Below, one piece after another: positions 34,561 to 46,500 of a DNA stretch of 64,000 nucleotides. The notes under the pieces were generated by a model that did not search any database, had not been told where the DNA came from, and worked only from the letters and a program-made list of their open reading frames with translations. Each line of letters opens with the position of its first letter. Position 1 is the stretch's first letter. Position numbers and translations under genes: made by a program. The stretch comes from Macrosoma leucophasiata (taxonomy: Eukaryota > Arthropoda > Insecta > Lepidoptera > Hedylidae). The stretch lies in assembly GCA_036365455.1 (NCBI GenBank), contig JAWQUS010000007.1, positions 23,018,001-23,082,000 on the forward strand, given 5' to 3'.

Positions 34561-37500
34561 GTGAGTCATTTAAGTTTGTGTAAGTCTTTGATTTTTCTAG
34601 CGGAACTGTTTGCTAATGTTGTTTTGTTCCCTTCTCTATTAATAGAACAACGGCTACATTTTTCTTTGTCATTTGTAATTCGTAATTTTCCTACAACAGC
34701 TGATCATTTTGTAAACAACTTAGACTTTAGACCAGCAGACAGCTTTGTTTTAGCACCAACCAGTTCTACACAATGAAATCAGGATTTATTAATTTAAAAA
34801 CAATAAGGAAACAAGTGATGACTGTTGAACAATCAAGTGATGATTGTTGGAGGACACATTGATGTTAAGTGATGTCTGCAGCCTATTGACATCCACACAA
34901 AAACCAAATGCTGATGCCTTTGCCAGCTCTAAAACCTTAGTGGTTATCTCTGTGATAGTTATTACAGGGCCATACATTACAATCTAACCAAAACAAGATT
35001 TGCTGAACACTTGGTGAAGCTGTTTTACCTTTTATTTCTTTTGTATAAATCTTACCATCTCCAATCACCAGATTCTGGCAGAATTACCCTTAAGTCGGTA
35101 ATTGCCACTAAATAATAAAAGAAAAAGAAGAAGAAGAAATCTTACCATGATCTATGTCCACTTCCATGAATACTTTAAGCTAAGGAAGCTTGCATCCAAT
35201 CAAATATATTCTTGCATCCAATCAAATATATTGTGGCATAATTTACTTCAAATTCATCATAAACACCTGGCAGCCCATGTCAATAATTTTCAATTTTTTT
35301 TTCCAGTATGGTCTTCTAGATATCCCAGGTCTAGATGACAATGATGATGAGCCAATGGACATATCCGATGATGACATGGACTTGGAAGCAGAGCTGGCGG
35401 CAATCAGTGGAGGTGGTGCTAAGAGGCAGAGGCCCAAAAAACCTGCACCAGTCGCTTCTGCAGACTTGGACGCGATGATAGCAGCTAGCTTGAGAGATGT
35501 GCCGTCCGATGACGAAGGTTCTGGTAAGATGGAAATCAAATTACTTTGTACTTTTTAAGATTTTTTTTTTAATGTCATAAAAGTAGAAGATGTGCTAGTT
35601 CTCATAGATGGTGAATATACTCATTTATTGTAAACTAGTTGTTGCTTGCGGCTTCGCCCGCGTGTATGTCGTTTTATAAATAACTAAGTAGCCTTTGTTC
35701 TTTCTCAAAGTCAGCTCTATCTCTGTACCAAATTTCATTAAAATCAGTTCAGTCGTTTGGACGAGAAAAGGTAACAGACAGACAGACAGAATTACTTTTG
35801 TATTTATAATATTAGTAGGGATGTAAAGGCATAAAAACTAGCACCTTTATTCATTAAAAAAGCAACTCCTTATCTAAAATAACTACTCCTTTTGTTTAAT
35901 GGCTAAATGCATACAGCCAACAGCAAATTGCCTCAATGGTGTCACTTCATCACACAAAACTGCTTATGTTTAATCTCTCCAGACACGAGAAAAATATGAC
36001 AATTGAAATTCAATTGTGTCTCGCTGCCGGTGGCTGTACGATCCTTGAAGGATTAACCATAACCTGCTAAGCTAAAAATGTTTCACAATAAGAAAAAAAC
36101 CATACCTTAGCCAGTAAACGTCCACTGCTGGACAAAAGCCTCCCCATCATTAGGGGAGAATATGTTGCAGACACCACGCTAGGCATGTGGATGTGTGATC
36201 GCAGTAGTGACAGTTTTATCACGGTGCCATCATGCTGCCCATCCCATGTTATTGGATTTACTGCGTATTCTGCATTTATTGTTAGGTTAACTGACTGCAT
36301 TAGCAGAAGAATTCTCCACTAGTAGGCGGTAGGGTCGTCACGTTGCGCTATAAGAAACACCATGTTAATTTTTATAATTCTTTTTAGGTGACGATGATGA
36401 CCCAGACCTTCTCAATGAACTTCATGAGTTGGCACTCGATGACGAAGCACCCCCGCCCCCTCCCCGCACTCGCCCTGCTCCCGCCCCACCCGGTGGTGAA
36501 AGTAGTATTGTCAGTCTACTGCAAGAGAGGATATCCAATTATACTACTGCTGAGAAAAATGCTAAAGCCAGTGGGGAAAGTTCACGGGCTAGAAGGTATG
36601 TTTTATTATAGTATGGGGCTGTGCATAAAATATGTTTGCATACAAAAAATTACAGGGCCGTACATTACCACCTGACCAGAACACGATAATGCTGAACACT
36701 ACCATTTAGGGTCAAGTATATTAGATAATGCGGTGGTGCCTACGCCCACGAGCTCTGTCACTGGAGCTCTAACACCAGTAAAAAGCGATCGCGCTACTTC
36801 TACTGTACATTAAAGTGGAACTACAATGTTGCTAGATGTTTTTTTTATGTTATGTAATAGGTTGGGGAAAAAGTCTTTTCGCATTATAGTATGTATGAAC
36901 TTGTAATAAAATCTCTTTGGCTGTAGTATTTGTATCTGGCTGGTTTTGGTATCATTGAAAGTTAAAATTTTAAAGAACATAATTCGAAATTCAAATTAGG
37001 CAAATGTGTGATTTTCATTTGTTTTTCGTACTGTCAAGATGAGTGAATCTAATGAAGAAATACGAAAAGTTTTAAAAATTTTCTACAAAAAAGGTAAAAA
37101 TGCAACGCAAGCCGCGAAAAAAATTTGCGATGGACCTAGTGCGGTGTCTGTGAGAGTAGCACAAATTTGGTTTAGGCGTTTTCAATCCGGAAATTTTGAT
37201 GTCAAAGATGCACCTCGCTCTGGTCGCCCTATTACGGATAAAATGGATGCCATTTTTGAAAAAGTGGAGCAAGATCGACATATCAGTAGTTACGACGTAG
37301 CTGAAGAACTGAGAATTGATCACAAAACAGTTTTGGCGCATTTGAAAAAAGCTGGGTACAAAAAAAAGCTCGATATTTGGGTACCTCACGAGCTCACTGA
37401 AAGAAACCTAATGAACCATGTACTCATTTGTGATTCTTTATTACGACGTAATGAAACCGAATCATTTTTGAAGAAGCTGATAACTGGTGATGGAAAGTGG

Positions 37501-40500
37501 ATCACGTACGACAAGAACGTGCGAAAAAGGTCGTGGTCAAAGGCCGGTCAGGCTTCACAGACTGTGGCGAAACCCGGGTTAACTCGCAATAAGGTGATGT
37601 TGTGTGTGTGGTGGGATTGGAAGGGCATAATTCATTATGAGCTATTACCACCAGGCAGGACTATCGATTCTGAACTCTACTGCGAACAACTGATGATATT
37701 AAAACAAGAAGTTGAGAGAAAGCGGCCGGAATTGATCAACAGAAGGGGTGTGGTGTTTCATCATGATAACGCTAGACCTCACACATCTATAGCCACTCAG
37801 CAAAAATTAAGAGAGTTTGGCTGGGAGGTGTTAATGCATCCGCCGTATAGTCCTGACCTTGCACCTTCAGATTTCCACCTGTTTCGGTCTCTTCAGAATT
37901 CTTTATGTAATGTTAGGTTAACATCACGAGAGGACTGCCAAATCCACTTGTCGCGGTATTTTGATGAGAAGTCCCAAAATTTTTATAGCAATGGGATCAT
38001 GTCCCTACCTACAAGATGGCAAAAAGTTATCGAACAAAATGGTACATACATACTTTAGTTAAATTTAAATAAACTATATTAAAAAATGTTTTGAATTATC
38101 TTAAAAAATGCGAAGAAACTTTTTCCCCAACCTAATATAACAACACATACCGACTTCTATTATCGTATAAGAGGTAGCAACGTTTTCGAGAGAGAACTTC
38201 AGGTAGGCTAGTTTTTAAATATGCCATCTCTCTAACTCTCCCGGACCTCATACGGGTGGTCTGGCACCCGGTAGTGGTTGCGTTCGCCAGTGCGCATCGT
38301 ATCTGTACACGTAAAAAATCAAAATTTTAAATCATTTTAGGAAGCTATTTATTGTTATTATTATTTTTATTGACCTTTTTGTAACATGAATCTTTTATAG
38401 CCAGACATCTTCATTGTTGTTTAAACAGTGCCAACACCCTTCTGTTGATCAATTCCGGCCGCTTTCTCTCAACTTCTTGCTTTAATCTCATCAGTTTTTC
38501 GCAGTAGAGTTCAGAATCGATAGTCCTGCCTGGTGGTAATAGCTCATAATTAATTATGCCCTTCCAGGGCATAATTCATTATGAGCTACATCCCACCACA
38601 CACACAACATCACCTTATTGTGAGTTAACCCGGGTTTCGCCACAGTCTGTGAAGCCTGACCGGCCTTTGACCACGACCTTTTTCGCACGTTCTTGTCGTA
38701 CGTGATCCACTTTTCATCACCAGAGATATCAGCTTCAAAAATGATTCGGTTTCATTACGTCGTAATAAAGAATCACAAATGAGTACACGGTTCATTAGGT
38801 TTCCTTCAGTGAGCTCGTGAGGTACCCAAATATCGAGCTTTTTTTGTACCCAGCTTTTTTCAAATGCGCCAAAACTGTTTTGTGATCAATTCTCAGTTCT
38901 TCAGCTACGTCGTAACTACTGAAATGTCGATCTTGCTCCACTTTTTCAAAAATGGCATCCATTTTATCCGTAATAGGGCGACCAGAGCGAGGTGCATCTT
39001 TGACATCAAAATTTCCGGATTGAAAACGCTTAAACCAAATTTGTGCTACTCTCACAGACACTGCACTAGGTCCATAAACATCGCAAATTTTTTTCGCGGC
39101 TTGCGTTGTATTTTTACCTTTTTTGTAGCAAAATTTTAAAATGTATCGAATTTCTTCATTAGATTCACTCATCTTGACAGTACGAAAAACAAATGAAAAT
39201 CACACATTTGCCTAATTTGAATTTGGAATTATGTTCTTTAAAATTTTAACTTTCAATGATACCAAAACCAGCCAGATAGAAATACTACAGCCATAGAGAT
39301 TTTATTACAAGTTCATACATACTATAATGCGAAAAGACTTTTTTCCCAACCTATTATAATAGTTTCATTTTCAAATGGTAATGATACATTTTCGTAACTA
39401 ATTTTAAATACAACCTAGATTACACAATTCTTAATGCAAAATCATGTTTCAATCCGAGGTTTGCGAATTGCTAAAAGACATCTAGAAACGTGAGGCAATA
39501 TGTGTTGGGCAAATAATTGTTGTCGATTTCAAATAGTTTTATAAGATGTGTTTTAGTTTAATTATATAAGTCTCTATTATCTATCACGGATCAGGAGGTC
39601 AATATTGGCGGAGACACAATTGAAATCATATTTTTCTCGTGACGTGACGGGTTAACACGACTAATTATCCGATCATACAACAGGTTTGGTCGGGGCCTAA
39701 AAACGCTAAACGACTTGCTCAAGCAAGCAAAAGCGGGAAGGCCAGTTAATGAAGAGGATATACCACCTGCAGTCAGTCTCGGCAAGACCGACGGTCCTCA
39801 ACCACCAGTCAGAGCGGCCCCGCCGCCACCGAGTGCCCCTGAACCTCCTGCAGAGGAAGAGCCTCCCACGGCTGAAGAACCTCCAAGTCTACCCGAACCG
39901 ACGTCACCGCCGCCTCCTCTTCCAAGTGAGGCCCAGGATACTGGAAGTGCGGGACTTGATCCAGCTAGGCAGCAAGGATTGCTGGTGATTATGAGTGAGT
40001 GGTTTATTTTTTTCTTGTGATGGAGCTCATAGCCCACTTCAATGTAAATGCATTGTCACTCTTGAGCCTTAAATTGTTATGCCTCTGTGCTGCAAAATTA
40101 CATACGAGAAACACTAAGGCGTGAAGATATAAATGATTTCTTAATTTTCTAAGGTAAAATGTTTCACTGTATAGGTAGTATGGGTACACATACATTTGAA
40201 CATTTGTGTCATTAGCTCTTAGCATTTGCAAGAGATATAATATTGATACTGTAGCTGAAATTCTTGTACTTGATATCGCATGTAACAGAAATAAATAAGT
40301 ACGTTACGAACCCACGTTATTTAAATGACGTAACTAAAAAAGGCAATCTTTGGGGAAGGTTTTTGTCCAGCAAATGGACGTCTTTCGGTTAAATGATGAT
40401 GATGAATATAAAAAGGATCAGAAGTTGTAATAATACTCTTTTCTGCTGCAATCATATTGCTGCAAGTTAAAGATATAGGTAACGCACGCAAGTCTTAAAT

Positions 40501-43500
40501 GCGTCCTTGAAGTTAGTGACAAGTCACTGCCAAGAAAGAAAGAAAAGAAAGAACCACATTTATTGATGAAAGCGATTTTATGGTGAAAAGAGATGGAGAG
40601 AAGGTGGTAGCAGTTCGCTTTCGTCAACCCAACATTGGAAATCGCCCTTTCTAAGCGAGCTAAGAGACTGGCGCAAAATTTACGCCGGCAACATTTTGAG
40701 TAGTTGATAATAAATCTAATTCTAAACTTATTCTTGAAATAGACATGTTAAATACATCTTTCTATCCTCAGAGCGCAAAGAAGAGTTCAAAGCAGCAGCT
40801 TTAGCTAGCAAACACGCCGGTGATAAAGCGTTGGCGTTGGAATACTTGAAAGTGGTGAAGCAATTCGAGATTGTGGTGGAAGCGTACAAGTCCGGCCAAG
40901 AAATGGACCTGGGTGAGCTACCGACGCCTGAAATAATCGCAGCGGCTTTCAAATCCCAACAAAAAGGCGAAGACCAATTTCAAAATTCCACAGGTGGGTG
41001 TGTCGCTTATGAAGTTCTATGAAATCGATTTTCGATTAGTATCCGTTTATTCAGTTAATCCATTTATTTCATATAATTAGGCTCCTGGAGAGCACGTTTA
41101 CATCGTAATTTTTTTTTTAAACTAACCTAGTGTTAATGACCACTAATAATTATCAAAAACACATGATAAATTAAAAAGAAACGATATAATTTTGTATAAT
41201 ATGGAAAGAATCTATTATTTACAAATTCCTCCATTTCCCCATTTCAAAAGAAACTGAGAAGAACTCCGCCACTAAAGAAACTCAGTACAGCTCTTTTGAA
41301 TTTAAGCTTAAATCTAATACAGTCTGTAATTACAAAGTACAGGTTTTCGAAATAGCCTGGGAGCGATCGCTTCAATCCCATGATGTGGTGTCATTAAGAT
41401 AATCACACGTTTTATAATAGTTGCACATTACAAGCGTTTTTTTATAACTTTCTTAAATTTCTTAAATTATCGTAAAATATCGTATTGTGTATCTCGGTTG
41501 ACATAATTTCATTAACCACTTTGCAGTATATTGCTGTTTTGACACTTTTGACATAACGTGAAAAAGTGCCCGACCACGTTAAATCATGTGAATTTATGTG
41601 TCTCTCTCTTTTTACTGTGGCTTTTTCGTTTCATCGATGTTCAAAGAAATTTCCACTTCAATTACGTTAAATAACGATAGTTTTAAGAAAGCAGCAAAGT
41701 GTTGCAAAGTGGCTTTCAAATTGACAGTCACCGAGTTACAGAATACGCTGGCTGCACGTCAGTGGGCCAGGGGTCACAGTGTTTGTCAGAACTGTCCGAC
41801 TAACTGTATATTTCTTTGATCACCACAGAATCACCTCCGGAACCGCCCGAGCTCGCGGAAGGCGGCGGCCTGATAACAGCTTCCACAGTTGATGAAGCTC
41901 TAAGACAAAGACTAGCGGCTTTTCAGGTATTTCATTTAAACACCGTGAGATTGAAAATGTTTGTTATTTCGCAACATAATGTTATTTAGTACTCTTTGCG
42001 AATTATGTTTTCTGATATTTTTTTTGTGAGTGATGGATTATCTGGTTTTGAAATTGATGTTTTTATCTGTATACTAGTGATCACCCGATGGTCAAAATTC
42101 GACCGCTATACGTATGCATAAAATACAACTAAGTTTGAATTCTGCACTTCACCTACATATAAACTATAAGTGTGCCAAATTTGATGTTCCTCCATCCGCG
42201 AAATTTTCTAAAAAAGGATTCTTACGTTTTTGCTTCACGTATTAATATTATGTTTAGCTTCCCAGGTGTACTGCGTATCCCCTTAGCGGTTTACAAAAAA
42301 AGAAAGGCCTTAATCTTTTTTGCATGCCGCTAAGTTTCTTAAAAAATAAAATAAAATAATTTTCAATAAAATGCGACTATTAATTGAGATGTTATCCTAT
42401 CTTTCAAATTGCATGTAACTGAAACTGAACTGAAAGTTTGACTAAAAACGGTTAAGTAGTTTAGGAGTCCATCGCGGACAAACAACGTTACGTTATTGTA
42501 TATATTAAAATAGAGAACTTTTTTTTGTCTATGGCAATCGCCAAGAGGCACTTCTGCCAGCATCACGTCTGATATAAACGATAAGAAAATGAATAAATGG
42601 TTGGCTGTTGTTTATCTTTTGGTTGAGTGAAAATGTATGATTTTAATGACTTCTAATAATGACAGGCTGTTTGCGCAATGATTATAACCTTATTATCTTA
42701 ATATATAGTTGGAAGGTATTAGCTGACCTGGCGAACTTCCTATCGCGTAAGCGTATTTTTTTTATCTTCACTTAAAAAGTGAAGATAAAAAAAATACGCT
42801 TACACTCACAGTTTTAGCGAAACTAACGCACAAGGAATTGTAGGAATACCTAATAAATATAGATAAGTATGTGAAAATACTAAATGTAACAGATTTTAAT
42901 CAAATTTTCACACCGTATGCGGTTATATATTATAGTTTATGTATCATATGTATAGTCGCAATAAAGTTAACATATTCTTGGTTTTATTTCATACAAAGAC
43001 TGACCACATTCTTCCACTTCATACAGATCTTAACCACGGAATAGATACTTATTTATCTATTCTGTGATAAGAAAGAAACACAAGTATATTTGACAAGCCG
43101 TCATTATTAACATAGACCAATAAATTATGAACCAAACGCATGGGGCGCGGCAAAATCTATACAAATAAATAAAATTGGATTTCTGTAATATAAAAATAAC
43201 CGCTATTTACTAAATGCATATGTACGTATACACGGTACCAAACAAACATTTTTTTCAATTTTTGTCGGTCTGTCTGTTTGTTCCCGCTAATCTCGGGAAC
43301 GGCTGGACCGATTTTGACGGGACTTTCATTGGCAGATAGTTTATGTAATAAGGAGTAACTTAGGCTACGGGTAGATACAGAATAATCATAAATTCTCACA
43401 AAAAGAAATGTGTTTCTATATGTACATTCGTATATTAAAATAGTGATAAATATTGCGCCCGTGTAAAGCCGATCCGGGCGGCTAGTAGTATTATAATGTT

Positions 43501-46500
43501 CTTTAAGACTATCTGATTTTACACAGGAGCAAGAAAGCAAAGCGAAAGAGCAAGGCAACACGTCGAAGGCGCGCCGCATGGGGCGCGTAGTGAAGCAGTA
43601 TCAGGACGCCATCCGCCTGCACGCGGCCGGCAAGCCTGTACCCGTGGACGAACTGCCCACGCCCAACGGGTACGCACCCATACCTACTGGGGTAAGTATT
43701 AACCCTTATAATTATACGTAAAATATATGGGTAATAACGATATTATTATATTGGAGGAAAAATGTTTTTTTTCTATCGAAGGTGACATAAAAAAAATAAA
43801 CGTGAAATTGACTGCAGCCTATAGACACCAACATAAAAACCAGAGGTCAAAATGCAGATGCGTTGTTATCTCAATGACCTTAGTTGTTATGTCTCTGTGA
43901 TAGTAATTACGGGGCCTACGCCCGCGAGCTCCGTCACTGGAGCTCTACTACAAATTTTTGATCTTACACGTATTATTATTATTTATTAGCTAGTACTCGT
44001 GTAAACATCAACCCTCGGTGTTTTCTGACCTCGATACAAGGCCTAACTCAAGGCGTGTGTTCAGGCGCGGGGTTCCCCGCAGAAGGCCGAAGCGCCGGAG
44101 GCTCCGCGGCCTTCGCCGAAGCCCTCCCCGGCGCCGTCACGGAGCAGCTCGCAGTCCAGCCGGTACGATAAGCAGCTGGCCCTACTTCTACATCGCCAGA
44201 AGGAGTTCAAGGAGGCCGCTATTAAGGCTAAGAAGAGTGGTGAGTGCCAATTTACTCGTATTTGTAAAAATGAGAATTTTACGTAGTAACGTTGTAATAA
44301 ATCATTGGTGAAAAAGAGTTTGTGTACTTACAATCCAATATACTAGAAATGAAGAATGAAGAAGCGCGCATGGCCCAGCGGCTGGTGTAGATCGTAAGCG
44401 ATCTACTCGGTTAAGCACTACGGGCGCGGTCGGGTAGTGTGATGGGTGACCGCTAGTGGCAAATTAAATGCGCGTTTCCGTGCTTCGGAGGCCTTATGGG
44501 CGGTTTGAAAAACATCCGACAGCGGGTTGGCCACTAACCCACCCACCTCCACCAATCCGCATTGGAGCAGCGTGGTGGAGTAAGCTCCAGGCCTCCCCCC
44601 AAAAAAGGGGAGAGACTCGTGCCCAGCAGTGGGACGTATAATGGCTTGCCATTATTATTTATTATTATACTAGAAATAAAACAAAACTATAAAAAACGTT
44701 TTGCAACTAACTTCAGACTGTTACTTTTATCTGTTTAGCAACTAACTTCAGACTGTTGCATTATATGTCGGTGTACGCGCGCATCTTAAAAATTCACTCT
44801 TATTTTTTTCCAATCGCGCCAAAAGAAGTATAACTTCAAAAACTCTGTGCTTTTATGAATAGAGTTGAAAAAGACAATAGATGCGTCACAAGCCGAACTC
44901 TTATTTCGATAATACCTCTCAATCGATTATTACGTGCTCTTGTTTTGCTCGCTTGGTTCAGGCTGAACGTGACTATTTTTCATGCGTGCGGCATTCAAAA
45001 TTAAAGATCTTTTTTTAAAAAATCGGATAATATCCGATTAAAGATGGGTAGAGAATCAGCTAGTATGTATGTATGTATGTATCTTCACGCCAGGTCCCTA
45101 ACGGGGTAGGCAGAGAGTGTAGAGCGCCAGACATCCCGGTTCTGACAAACCTCTCGTGCCTCGTCTACCTTCATCATTCTCTTCATACATGCACGCCGAT
45201 TCCTAAGACTTTTGACCCCACCATCAGACAGAACTCGACCTATTTGGTCATGGTAGGTCAGCCTTGGTCTTCCTGGGCCTCTGCAACCATCCACATTCGC
45301 ATTGTATATCTGTTTAGTCATTCGCTCATTCGACATTCTTTCTATATGCCCGAACCATCGGAGCATGCATTTTTTCATTTTTACACCGATACTAAGTTGA
45401 ACGCGGTCGAGATGAGATCTTTGCGCAAGATCTGCGGTGTATCACTCACCGATCGCGTTCGTAATGAAGATGTAAGAAAGAGACTTTGTGTGAATGATAG
45501 TATCAGCTAGTAATCTAGCAGATATAAGGAGCAGCTGGCCATGCTTTTTCGTCGCCATAATAACTTTAAGGAAATCACCATTAAAGCTAAAAAGAATCGT
45601 GATTTCCGATTTAATTGTAAAAAAAAATTAAAAGAGAAATGTTCGAATTAGTCAGAGTACTTCTTTAACGATTAAAACGTTATAACGTAACTTCACGCCT
45701 GTAATCCCCGAAGGGGAAGGTAGAGGTAAATGCATGCATTCAAGCATACATGCAAACACCCAGGATTCGCCGGTTACGTTTTTGGCCCATGTAACAGGTG
45801 GCGAGTCTGTTGCCATCTCCGGGCACATTACCAAACTTCTAGGTACTGGGAAATTTCCCAGAAAATTGAAAAATCGCAATAGAACCAGAGATAAAGGACT
45901 TTACACCATTATCTCTGATAACCCTCTACCCGGGAATCGAACCCAGGACCTCAGCGTAGTAGTATTGGCCTGCTACCACCACCACTAGGCTACCGAGGCA
46001 GTTTTACAGTTAACTTTTTTTATTCGAACATTTTTGCATTATACCGTCGAATTCCAGACATAAGTAAACAATGTGAATTGGTGAGAAGCTTTTGCTTTGC
46101 TGCTTCTCTTTCGCCAGAAAGAGTTAAAGGAGTCCGCAGATGTTTATAATATTTAAAGACGCAAGAGGGCCTTCATCAGAATTACCTGTCTCCATATTTA
46201 ACCTGTGGGCGTACGTATGAGTGGGAAATCAAATAAACAAATAAGTAGCTTTCACAAGTTGTAATTAATTTTCCATTGATCACAATTATCCACTAAACTG
46301 ACATTAAATCCACACTTATAATTGTTGGTCTGGATTTATCTGATGAATGGAGATTTGTCGCGGACGTGGTGCGCTGACTCTCCTTGTTTCCAACAGTCTG
46401 TCAACAAGCTGGTTGCTTCGCGATCATCGACACGACACTCCGCCTGAGTGATCCCCAAACGTCACTCAATTTAAAACCTCCATACTGCTGACAGCGCTTC

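Larger units (their letters stand above)
40994..43526. other. lgd introns 5 and 6
   Basis: Apart from exon 6: a diverged repeat starting CTAGTGATCACCCGATGGTC (about 42075-42515), the 27-bp inverted repeat and the Helitron-like copy. No other coding sequence recognised. Confidence 0.65.
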
